DNA from: a bacterium
GTDB lineage: Bacteria; AUK180
Direction: 5' to 3'
Length of the DNA stretch: 64,000 bases
Assembly: GCA_023144005.1 (NCBI GenBank)
Contig: JAGLGN010000001.1
Span: forward strand, 116,853 to 180,852
Below the pieces are notes generated by a model that searched no databases, had not been told where the DNA came from, and saw only the letters and a program-made list of their open reading frames with translations. Of the stretch, positions 1 through 8,599 are shown piece by piece; within the stretch, counting starts at the first letter, position 1; every line of letters begins with the position of its first letter. Both the position numbers and the translations under genes were made by a program.

Positions 1-3000
1 AAGATAATCGGTTATCAATCATCCGTTATGGATATCACTGCGCAGCAGAATGCAGAGAAAGCAAAAGAATCTGCATTTCAACAGATCAAGGCAAGTGAGC
101 AGCAGTTAAAAGCAAGCGAACAACAGCAGAAGGCGCTCAATCAACAGCTAAAATCAAGTGAACAGCAACTTAGGACAAATGAACTGCAATTGATCCTAAA
201 GAATCAAGAGTGGAATTCTGTTTTCAATTCTCTTAATGATGTCCTGGTCATTCTAAATGAAGATTATTCGATCGAAAGGATCAATAATGCCGGCATTAAA
301 CTCTTAAGTATGAAAAGACGAGATATCATCGGTAAGAGATGCTATGAGATATTTTTTAACCGCAAAAACCCTTGTAAAAAATGTCATCTGCTCGATTTGA
401 AGGAAGGGAGATCGCCCAAGAAAGATTTCTTACCTAGAGAAATTCGCGGGCGGCAGTTCATCACTACAGTATCGATATTTCCCGTAAAATCAAAGGGAGG
501 ACAAAAGAAATATGTTGACACCCTTCATGATGTAACCAAAAAGATAAATCTGATAGAGAAGATGAAAAGCATTTACGAGATCATAAACATTTCCTCTGAG
601 GTGGTTTTCCTTTGGAAAAATGATCCGAACTGGACAATAGAATTCGTTTCGTCAAATGTACGAAAACTATTCGGCTATACCAAGCAAGATTTAGAAGGCG
701 GTAAAATCAAGTACGGCCAGATCATACATCCGGATGATATCGGCAGGGTAAGTGATGAAGTCGTCAAATTCTCATCAAGCAGGAGAAGGAGAAGTTTCAC
801 TCATCTGCCCTATCGGATCATTACAAAAAATTCAAAGGAAATTTGGATACTTGACAAAACCTTTATCAGAAGAGATGCCGCGGGCAATATTACTCATTAT
901 ATGGGGATACTATCGGATCATACCAAGCTTACGGAGGCAAAGATTTCTCAGGAAAATTTCGCAAAACGCGAGAAAACCATTGCCGAAATCGGCAAAGTCG
1001 CTCTTCGAGGAAAGGATTTAGATAAGGTTTTTATGGAAGTACTCGATATCGTCAAGAATTTTTTCGGAGCAAAAGCCGCCATGCTCGCAAAATGCAAACC
1101 GAATTCGAATGAAATGATATTGATCTCTCAAAACGGCTTTGATGGGAATTTGACCGAATGGATGAGCATAGATCCAGGAAAAGGATGTGGCCGATGTATC
1201 CCTCAAAAATCCCTGAGGACCGTTTTGATCAAGAGTTTTATGAAGAATGGAGAGTGGCTCGGGCCGAAATTCCTTGAACAGCGTGGGATAGTAATGGGTG
1301 TATGCGCCGGGATTGCTCATGAAAATGAACCTTGGGGAATATTGGGAGTATATTTTCAAGATCAAAAGATGATATCCACAAAGCAGAAGAACTTTCTCAG
1401 ATCCGTCGGACTCATCCTTTCTTTTGCCATAACACGGTCCAGAAAGCAGGATCAGCTTGAAGATTCGATCAAGTACCTTAATTATACACTCAAAAATCAA
1501 AAAAGTCTCTTTCAACAGTTAAAGGCAAGTGAACAGCAATTAAAAGCCGGTGAAGAGCAATTGCACAGCACCAATAGAATATTAACAGAAAAAACAAACA
1601 TCCTGCAGGAAAGGATGAAGGAAGTGAATTGCCTTTACCAGGTTTCCAATCTGAGCGGGCGGGAAGATCTCGGCATTGAAGACTATCTCCAGAGCTTAGT
1701 AGAGATCATTCCCGGCGCAATGCAATACCCGAAAGACACCCTTGCACATATCTCGATCGAGGGTAAGGAATACGGAAGTAAGAATCACTTCAAGGCAAAA
1801 TTTAAAGCATCCTCTAAGATAGAAGTGAATAATCGTATCATAGGATTTCTCGAAGTGAGTGTAGGTAATGACAAAAGTGACGCTGTGAAAAAAGGCTTTC
1901 TTAGAGAAGAAAAGCAATTACTCGGGCTTATAACCGACTATATCGGAAAAGTGATCGCGAAGAAGCACGCAGCAGAAGAGATAGAAAGTCACAGAGAAAA
2001 GTACAAACTCCTTTTCGAGAACAATCCAGTCAACTTACACTCACTTAACAACAAAAGAGTCGTGGTCCAGGTGAACAATACCTGGTTAAGCACTTTGGGG
2101 TACCGGCGAGAAGATATCATTGGTACAAATTTTGTGGATCTCCTAACCGATAATTATAAAGAGGCATTTAGAGACACCTTTTCAGAATTTCTTAAAATTG
2201 GAGAAGTATCCGGTGTGGAATTTGATGTGATCAAAAGTGACGGTACCATCCTCCAAGTTCGTTTTGAGGGGAAATGTCTCTATGACGATGCAGGGAAATT
2301 CGAACGGACCTTGTGCGCTTTTTTAGATATTTCTGAAGAAAAGAAGATGAAGGAAGAAGAATATAAGATCTCGCGACTGGAGTCTTTGAGTGTTCTTTCT
2401 GCCGGGATCGCCCATGATTTCAACAATTATCTTGCAGGTATATTGACAAACCTATCTATCTTGAAATTGGATATTCCACCGGAAAGCAGGCTGAATCAAT
2501 CCCTGATCGAGATGGAAAAAGTAACCTTTGGCGCCAAATCCCTGACCGAACAGCTGCTTGATTTTTCAAAGGGAGGTAAGCCGCAAAAACAGGATCTTGA
2601 TCTGACAGAATTTCTTATCAGCACAGTTAAATTTACGCTCAGCGGATCAAATACCCATTTTGTTCAAGCCATAGCGGATAATCTCTGGGATATGTCCGGA
2701 GATAAAGGACAATTAAACCGCCTTTTTGGTAACCTGCTTATCAATTCTCAACAAGCGATGCCGTCAGGCGGAGATATCACCGTCAAGGCAGGCAATATTG
2801 AGTTACAAAATCAAGAGATCGGGAATTTGAAAAGCGGTAAATATGTATTGATAACGATCAAAGATACGGGGTTAGGGATACCGGAGGAGAATATTCCAAA
2901 TGTCTTTGACCCGTTCTTCACCACAAAGCAAAGCGGTAGCGGACTCGGCCTATCTTCGGCGTATAGGATAGTAGAGCGTCACCAGGGACATATCGATATT

Positions 3001-3483
3001 GCATCAATTCTTGGAGAAGGTACCACGGTGAACATCTACCTTCCCGCATTAGGGAAAAAGGGACGAGCTTCAGAATCACCAGAGAAACTAATGGATTTTA
3101 TCGGAAAAGGCAGGATTCTGTTCATGGACGATCAGAAATATCTGAGGGACTCTACTACGAAGATACTTAATAAATTCGGATTTGAAGTAGTAGCGGTAAA
3201 AAGCGAGGCAGAGGCAATAAGAGAATATGGAACTGCTTATAATAGTAACGAACCTTTTGTAGCGATTATTCTTGATCTCACTATTCCCGGTGGACAAGGC
3301 GGACTCTGGACAATGCAGGAGATCCTGAAGATCGATCCTACGGCAAAAGCTATCGTATCAAGCGGATATTCAAATCAGCCGGTCATGTCAGACCCGCAAA
3401 AGTTCGGATTTAAAGGAGCTGTAGCCAAGCCCTTTATGTTGAATGAACTCATTGAAATAATTAGAGAAGTGCTTGAAATATAG
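1..3483 (+). CDS. Multi-PAS/GAF hybrid sensor histidine kinase, 5' end cut by window
   Basis: The reading frame is open to base 1. The residues before the first Met (position 28) read like the end of a PAS/PAC domain (GYQSSVMDITAQQNAE), so the N-terminus is missing. Order counted from Met28: Gln-rich coiled coil (about 1-65, repeats of SEQQLKA), PAS with a CxxC insert (NPCKKC), second PAS, GAF, a second SEQQLKA coiled coil (about 490-535), GAF-like region, PAS, HisKA with phosphoacceptor His at about 796 (AGIAHDFNN), HATPase with DTGLGIP and GSGLGLSS, and a C-terminal receiver (ILDLTIP, KPF). No membrane segment is visible, so it is probably a cytoplasmic sensor. The autophosphorylation and phosphorelay role is inferred from the family. 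The ligand is unknown. Confidence 0.93.
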   Translation, partial: KIIGYQSSVMDITAQQNAEKAKESAFQQIKASEQQLKASEQQQKALNQQLKSSEQQLRTNELQLILKNQEWNSVFNSLNDVLVILNEDYSIERINNAGIKLLSMKRRDIIGKRCYEIFFNRKNPCKKCHLLDLKEGRSPKKDFLPREIRGRQFITTVSIFPVKSKGGQKKYVDTLHDVTKKINLIEKMKSIYEIINISSEVVFLWKNDPNWTIEFVSSNVRKLFGYTKQDLEGGKIKYGQIIHPDDIGRVSDEVVKFSSSRRRRSFTHLPYRIITKNSKEIWILDKTFIRRDAAGNITHYMGILSDHTKLTEAKISQENFAKREKTIAEIGKVALRGKDLDKVFMEVLDIVKNFFGAKAAMLAKCKPNSNEMILISQNGFDGNLTEWMSIDPGKGCGRCIPQKSLRTVLIKSFMKNGEWLGPKFLEQRGIVMGVCAGIAHENEPWGILGVYFQDQKMISTKQKNFLRSVGLILSFAITRSRKQDQLEDSIKYLNYTLKNQKSLFQQLKASEQQLKAGEEQLHSTNRILTEKTNILQERMKEVNCLYQVSNLSGREDLGIEDYLQSLVEIIPGAMQYPKDTLAHISIEGKEYGSKNHFKAKFKASSKIEVNNRIIGFLEVSVGNDKSDAVKKGFLREEKQLLGLITDYIGKVIAKKHAAEEIESHREKYKLLFENNPVNLHSLNNKRVVVQVNNTWLSTLGYRREDIIGTNFVDLLTDNYKEAFRDTFSEFLKIGEVSGVEFDVIKSDGTILQVRFEGKCLYDDAGKFERTLCAFLDISEEKKMKEEEYKISRLESLSVLSAGIAHDFNNYLAGILTNLSILKLDIPPESRLNQSLIEMEKVTFGAKSLTEQLLDFSKGGKPQKQDLDLTEFLISTVKFTLSGSNTHFVQAIADNLWDMSGDKGQLNRLFGNLLINSQQAMPSGGDITVKAGNIELQNQEIGNLKSGKYVLITIKDTGLGIPEENIPNVFDPFFTTKQSGSGLGLSSAYRIVERHQGHIDIASILGEGTTVNIYLPALGKKGRASESPEKLMDFIGKGRILFMDDQKYLRDSTTKILNKFGFEVVAVKSEAEAIREYGTAYNSNEPFVAIILDLTIPGGQGGLWTMQEILKIDPTAKAIVSSGYSNQPVMSDPQKFGFKGAVAKPFMLNELIEIIREVLEI

Positions 3484-3632
3484 TGTAAGAGAAAGTACGA
3501 AGTACAACTATGAAATATTCATAATGATGAGAAGCAAGAATGGTTATTCTAATTAACGGTAACAATTGAAATCCGGAAAAGGAAAATTTTGAGGAGATCT
3601 ATTTCTGCATGGAATCAAATCACTCCCTACGT

Positions 3633-5390
3633 TTACAACACCTCTTTGATGTCTGCTATTGAATAAGGTTTTTGGAGCAATGCATAATTCTCATTCTTCA
3701 GATCAATATTGTCCTCTGAATATCCCGTACTGATTATTATCCGGATGCCGGGGTCCAGCTTTCTTATTCTTTTCGCCAGGACATCTCCTCTGAGGTTCGG
3801 CAGGTCAAGGTCTGTCAGAAGAATATCATACTCCCCGGGAACAAATTCACTTATTGCCTCAAGTGAAGAGCCATATGAATGCACTGAGTGTCCCAGTCTC
3901 TCAAGAAGCAGGGTCATGGGATTTCTTATGAATTCTTCATCCTCTACAAATAGAATCTTTAAATGTCTACTTCCGCATATGCTTTTTATAGATTCTACTT
4001 TCTTCTTCGCGATTGGCTGCGAGCAGGACGGTAGTTCGATATGGAATGAACTCCCCAAATCAGTGGACGATTCCACATGGATAGAGCCATTCATATTCTT
4101 TATCATTCCGTAAGAAGATGAGAGACCAAGTCCGGTACCGCTACCCTCTTCCTTCGTAGTGAAAAGCGGATCAAATATCATTGGAAGGACTTCAGAAGAT
4201 ATTCCACAACCGTTATCAGATACTTTAATTGTTACCGTTTGCCCTTTCTCAGTCGAACTATTAAAGCAATCAATTTTTATCCTTCCCATTTCTTGCTCGA
4301 AAGAATCGCAAGCATTCGAGAGCAGATTGAGGAGCACCTGGACCAATTTGTAGGGATCCGCATATATGTTCTGGCACTTTTTCTCGATTTCAATATCAAG
4401 CCGGCCTTTTGACTTTGCCATACTTTCAAAAAGCTTTCTATTCTCCCTGAAAAACAAGTGAGGGGAGATTGGGCGTATTATTGCCGGTCTATTTCGCGCA
4501 AAGTCCATTAATTGGGATACCATCTTCTCCCCGTTCAGTATTGCTTGTTTTATCACCTGGATATTTTCTTGATTATAATTTCTCTCCAAGGCATTGATAT
4601 TTAGAGATATGGCGGTCAGAATATTATTAAAATCATGAGCAATACTTGAGGACAAGTGCCCCATTACTTCAAATCGACGGTCAATATCCGTCGTTTTGGT
4701 TGTTGTAGTATGCTCTCTATGTAGAATAAATATCTGAGATTTCTCCACTTGGAGCAACATAGCCTCGAAGCGGTTTTGGCCTACTCTCACAACACCACCA
4801 CAGGGTTGAAGCGCTTCAAATGAATCCTTTAAAAGCCTAAAACTTTCGCTGGCAAGGAGAGTTGAAAATGCAGATAGGAAATCAGCATCTTTTTTGAAAG
4901 AAATCCCCTCTCTCTGACAGGTCTCCTCGTTGGATAGGCAGATCTGCCCGGCGCGGTTTATAACAAATACGCAAAAAGGAAAATCAGCCGGGATATTTCT
5001 CCGGGGAAATTCCTTCTCACCACGGCTGAATGTGATCAGTATTTCCGCTAGAATAGTAAAATGTGTGAAGTCCTCTGGAAGATCGGTGGCATCCGCGGAT
5101 CTGGGACAAATAACATCACTTTCATATCTATAACAAATGTTGTCCGAGTTTTTCGGAGCCATTGCGGATGTTTCTTGCTTTCCGGATTTTCTTTCAATGA
5201 TCTTCATCTCATTCGCGTTATAAGTAATTGTTTCTTCGTCACTGTGGATAATGTATTCAATAGATTGCGAATTGTTCTTATACGAGATCACCCTATGTAG
5301 AGAATCAATAAAGTCATATCTGTCCTTAAATTCCCGCTGCAGGCCAAGTAAGGCTTTGAATAATGATGACCTTTTCTCCATATTATCCAT
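3633..5390 (-). CDS. Hybrid histidine kinase with C-terminal receiver
   Basis: This 585-residue soluble protein has a poorly conserved N-terminal sensory half (about 1-235). The HisKA follows with His at about 252 (SSIAHDFNN), then HATPase with an N-box-like LLSNACDSF, DNGCGIS and GTGLGLSS, and a receiver (VEDEE, LLTDLDLP, QKPY) ending near the C-terminus. The ATG at 5390 is preferred because it overlaps the TGA of the upstream membrane gene (TGATG). It is the last gene of a four-gene operon with a pseudo-kinase, a lipoprotein and a membrane protein, which suggests it reads an envelope signal they handle. That link is inferred from context. Confidence 0.9.
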   Translation of the reverse strand: MDNMEKRSSLFKALLGLQREFKDRYDFIDSLHRVISYKNNSQSIEYIIHSDEETITYNANEMKIIERKSGKQETSAMAPKNSDNICYRYESDVICPRSADATDLPEDFTHFTILAEILITFSRGEKEFPRRNIPADFPFCVFVINRAGQICLSNEETCQREGISFKKDADFLSAFSTLLASESFRLLKDSFEALQPCGGVVRVGQNRFEAMLLQVEKSQIFILHREHTTTTKTTDIDRRFEVMGHLSSSIAHDFNNILTAISLNINALERNYNQENIQVIKQAILNGEKMVSQLMDFARNRPAIIRPISPHLFFRENRKLFESMAKSKGRLDIEIEKKCQNIYADPYKLVQVLLNLLSNACDSFEQEMGRIKIDCFNSSTEKGQTVTIKVSDNGCGISSEVLPMIFDPLFTTKEEGSGTGLGLSSSYGMIKNMNGSIHVESSTDLGSSFHIELPSCSQPIAKKKVESIKSICGSRHLKILFVEDEEFIRNPMTLLLERLGHSVHSYGSSLEAISEFVPGEYDILLTDLDLPNLRGDVLAKRIRKLDPGIRIIISTGYSEDNIDLKNENYALLQKPYSIADIKEVL

Positions 5391-5863
5391 CAAGTATCCT
5401 TCCTACATCTGAACAAAGTAAACATTCCCCAAAAAAGAAGAGCTGCGATGAAGGGAAGCGAATACAATTCAAGCCCCTCAGATGAAAATATCACAACTCC
5501 GGCGACTACAGATATTAAACCCGAGATGATTCTACCCATTTTGCCGGTGGGGAAAGATTCTCCGCGAGTTGTTCTACCGGTTCTGAATACTGGAATTATT
5601 CCCAGAAACGGCTTCAGATTCTCAGTTTTTTTCCGGTCTTTTGTCCTAAGTGAGAACTCATGCCCACAAAGGCCGATCAGAAAAATGGAAATTGAAACGA
5701 AATAGTACTCCGAAGAAGAATGGACTCCGAGCAACAATGAATAGCCCAACATCATTTCTCCCAAAGCAATAAGGAACAGATACCCGGAATGCGACCTAAA
5801 ATAATGCCTGAATCTCAAAAGAGAGTCGACAATTAGGATGAGACCGAGTATCTTGTATGTCAT
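5390..5863 (-). CDS. Small multi-pass membrane protein
   Basis: This 157-residue protein has four or five hydrophobic stretches: about residues 1-15, 25-50, 57-75, then after a basic loop 112-127 and 132-150. A charged cytoplasmic-looking loop (RTKDRKKTEN) lies in the middle. I do not recognise a family. Its ATG overlaps the TAA of the lipoprotein gene and its TGA overlaps the ATG of the hybrid kinase, so the genes are translationally coupled. A role as membrane partner or anchor for the neighbouring sensor is plausible from this coupling only. Confidence 0.75.
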   Translation of the reverse strand: MTYKILGLILIVDSLLRFRHYFRSHSGYLFLIALGEMMLGYSLLLGVHSSSEYYFVSISIFLIGLCGHEFSLRTKDRKKTENLKPFLGIIPVFRTGRTTRGESFPTGKMGRIISGLISVVAGVVIFSSEGLELYSLPFIAALLFWGMFTLFRCRKDT

Positions 5864-6627
5864 TAATTAACCGGTTCGGGACAAAGAATAATACAGAGAA
5901 GTATGCACCCGCCAATATTATATGTCGTGAGGGTACAGATAGCTGTACAGGCGGTTCTGCAACCCATGGCGTCGATATCATAAGCGGCCAGAGCCTCCAA
6001 ATAACTCTCCACAAGATACTCCGGTAGATATATACCCGCGCCGGGATTCAGGATGCGCCATTCGGCAAGTTCAAGAAAGGCAAGAATTTCTTCCTGCTGA
6101 TGCTCTGTTGCGATCCAAGCGGTGGTATGCGGAAGAAGATCATTTATTAACTTCTGCCTTGCCGCCTCAGAATTCCCCGATTCCAGCATCCTGGCAACCA
6201 CCTCTATTTTCTTACGGTAAGGTTTTTTCAGATGCTCGTTTGTAAAGGAAAAATATCCCATTTCAATGAAACCAAGAAGGTCGTTGAGTAAATCAACGGC
6301 CTCTGGTTGTGCAGGAGATAGCGTGTATTCATCCTCGTTAATATCCTCGCAGCAGTCATTCCCTTCTGGATCAAAGATGATTATTCCGGCATCGCTTTGT
6401 TCACCTGTCGTGGAAGACAATTCTATTTCAGGAACTGCTCGGTAACATATGTCAATGTATGCGGAATCGATCTCAGGATCGCTGTTCAGAGATTTAACGG
6501 CAGATGATTGATATATCCCAGTAGGGCTTAAGGGCATCTCCTCCCCTTGCCTGTCCGAACAGCTCAAAATCAGAATTGCAAATAAAACAAAGAGAACAAA
6601 CTTTTTTAAGCAAAAAATACTTTTCAT
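5863..6627 (-). CDS. Predicted lipoprotein with a C-terminal twin CX3CX3C motif
   Basis: The 254-residue protein begins with a Lys-containing, strongly hydrophobic signal sequence ending in LILSC, a lipobox with the lipid-modified Cys at about 23. The middle is acidic and helical, with a CC pair in an Asp/Glu-rich stretch. The last 35 residues hold six cysteines spaced C-x3-C-x3-C-x9-C-x3-C-x3-C in a hydrophobic context, then PEPVN. This spacing is typical of a helical hairpin with disulfides or a metal site. I recognise no family. It lies between a pseudo-kinase and a membrane protein in one operon, so it may be a signal sensor or signal source. That is speculation. Confidence 0.75.
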   Translation of the reverse strand: MKSIFCLKKFVLFVLFAILILSCSDRQGEEMPLSPTGIYQSSAVKSLNSDPEIDSAYIDICYRAVPEIELSSTTGEQSDAGIIIFDPEGNDCCEDINEDEYTLSPAQPEAVDLLNDLLGFIEMGYFSFTNEHLKKPYRKKIEVVARMLESGNSEAARQKLINDLLPHTTAWIATEHQQEEILAFLELAEWRILNPGAGIYLPEYLVESYLEALAAYDIDAMGCRTACTAICTLTTYNIGGCILLCIILCPEPVN

Positions 6628-6649
6628 AAATCCTCCAAAATATCGGTTA

Positions 6650-8434
6650 TCAATTATCTTTCGTTACTTTCAGTATTATCCTTAGTCCGGAAGGTGACAT
6701 CCTCTCGAATTCCATTCTGATCCCGTTGATGCGGAATAGATTTCGACAGAATGCCAGGCCAGTAGCTTGCAGAAGGTCCTTTTCATCCTTCATACTTTTT
6801 TCTATTGAAAATAAATCCGCAAGCTCATTGTAATTTTCAATTGGCGCGTTCCATGCGGGTAGTTCTATACAGATACCGGAACAATTTCCCACTTTGTCGA
6901 TGGCGATACTAATCTCAGTTCTTTCTGAAAAAGCTCCGAGATTCAGCACTGCAATTTCAAGAAGCGTGGCAAACGCCTGTAAAAAATACTCAGGATCCAA
7001 ACTTACATCCACAGGCGACATAGCATTGCAGTTGATGACAATATTTTTCTTCTCCAGGGCATCTCTGTTGTCCTCCACAACCTTGTTCACAAGTGTTGGA
7101 AGGTTAATTTTTATGCGTGATATCTCGTATGTAGCAATAGTTCTACGGACACTTTCTGCTTTGCTTCGCATCTTAGAGAGCGAATGTTTGATATTTTCCC
7201 TTATCTCGACTTTATTTTCTCCATTTTCCAATAATTCCATGTTGAGTTCTACCATTGTGATGAAGTTTGCGAAAATATCCACCATTACCGAAACGATCTT
7301 TTCGATTCTTATTTCACAGCTCATATCACCATTAGAATCTCTCATCGAACCGTTAACCAAGTTCACGGCAACAATAATTTCAAGTTCTTTTCCGGTTTCA
7401 AGTCTCGCAAGATGGATATGAGATTGGAATAATTTGCCGCTGAAAGCCGTGAATTTTGAAGTAAAATTCACATATGGGACCAGAGAGTCCGTCCGGACAA
7501 ACTCCTGAAAATATCTTTTGCCTTTCTCGTCCAGAAGGGCGAGTAAGTCTCCCTCTATATTAATAGAAGACGACCATAACACATGTCCTTGAACATCCAC
7601 CCGAAAGGTCCTGTCAGCAATTCGGGATAATCTCTGAATCATCTCTTCATTCTCTTTGACGGATACTCTAAGTTTCTTTCGAAGCAGAAACAATCCTCCG
7701 CCGAGGAATTGAATCAAAATAAGTAAGAATAAAGCGATGCCTAATGAAGTGTTTTTCCAGAAAACCGCCCTTGAATACCTCAGCACCTTGTCGGGATAAA
7801 GGGAGATCTGAAATACCAGTTCACTTGAGATAAGCTGAGCTTCATATCCGTATTCAATAGGAAAGAATCTCTTTTCGGTTATCTGTTGGGAAATATATTC
7901 CCAGTCCTCAGTCCTTACTTCAAGGGGCATATCTTTTCGAAACCTTATCCCGGTTTCGAAAAGTTCTTCAGGGTCCACGACGAATGCAATGTGGTTGCGC
8001 TCCTGAACAGCCATACTTATTATTAGATACTTGCGGCCTTGCCACGAGGTGAAAAACGAGCTGCTTTTCGGCTCTATTGATCCGAGCACCTCTTCTGAGA
8101 ACAATTCATCATTCCCTGAAACAAAGATAAGGCCGGCCGAAGATAAATACACCGCGCGAAGAAAGCTGTATCTGGAATGTAATAGCCGCTCCGCCACATC
8201 AATCTGCTGAGGGGATCTTTTGAATGTCGAAAGCAGCACTTCTGTAGCAGACCTTGTAAACCCCTCAAGCTCCTTTTTCATGTGAGCTATTTCACTTTTT
8301 GCATATTTCGCATTCACTCTTTTAATATAGGATTGCTCTTTATAAGTTGATTGAAAATAAAGAAATATGAACCATAAGAAAGCAGCAAGAATAATAAAAA
8401 GCACATTTTTAAGGGAGATTTCACTATACTTCAT
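6650..8434 (-). CDS. Membrane-bound degenerate histidine kinase (pseudo-kinase)
   Basis: The 594-residue protein has an N-terminal membrane helix (about 10-27), a periplasmic sensor domain of roughly 200 residues, a second helix (about 228-250), a PAS-like linker and a kinase-like C-terminal half. Aligning its HisKA helix by eye with the neighbouring kinase (AHDFNN) gives VDIFANF, so the phosphoacceptor His is replaced by Asp386. The N-box Asn is replaced (LLEIAVLNLG) and the G2 loop is reduced to ATGLAFC. It probably neither binds ATP normally nor autophosphorylates, and may instead sense a signal and steer the hybrid kinase encoded downstream. SD AAGGAG precedes the ATG. Confidence 0.82.
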   Translation of the reverse strand: MKYSEISLKNVLFIILAAFLWFIFLYFQSTYKEQSYIKRVNAKYAKSEIAHMKKELEGFTRSATEVLLSTFKRSPQQIDVAERLLHSRYSFLRAVYLSSAGLIFVSGNDELFSEEVLGSIEPKSSSFFTSWQGRKYLIISMAVQERNHIAFVVDPEELFETGIRFRKDMPLEVRTEDWEYISQQITEKRFFPIEYGYEAQLISSELVFQISLYPDKVLRYSRAVFWKNTSLGIALFLLILIQFLGGGLFLLRKKLRVSVKENEEMIQRLSRIADRTFRVDVQGHVLWSSSINIEGDLLALLDEKGKRYFQEFVRTDSLVPYVNFTSKFTAFSGKLFQSHIHLARLETGKELEIIVAVNLVNGSMRDSNGDMSCEIRIEKIVSVMVDIFANFITMVELNMELLENGENKVEIRENIKHSLSKMRSKAESVRRTIATYEISRIKINLPTLVNKVVEDNRDALEKKNIVINCNAMSPVDVSLDPEYFLQAFATLLEIAVLNLGAFSERTEISIAIDKVGNCSGICIELPAWNAPIENYNELADLFSIEKSMKDEKDLLQATGLAFCRNLFRINGIRMEFERMSPSGLRIILKVTKDN

Positions 8435-8450
8435 TTATTACTCCTTGTAT

Positions 8451-8479
8451 AGTATAGTATTTATCCTTTGATAAATCAA
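8451..8479 (-). promoter_or_regulatory. Sigma70-type promoter for the pseudo-kinase operon
   Basis: On the minus strand TTGATT (8479-8474) and TATACT (8456-8451) are separated by 17 nt, followed by SD AAGGAG and the ATG at 8434. It probably drives the four-gene operon down to 3633. Assigned by eye. Confidence 0.6.
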
Positions 8480-8599
8480 TTTCTCAACTATAAAGATACC
8501 ATTATTGATTTTTCTGCAAGGGAAGGAGTTGTACCGCAATTAAGAGAAACTGTGATTGCTGTTTCCCGTATTTCTCCAGTACCGGTGTGGTGCGAAGTA

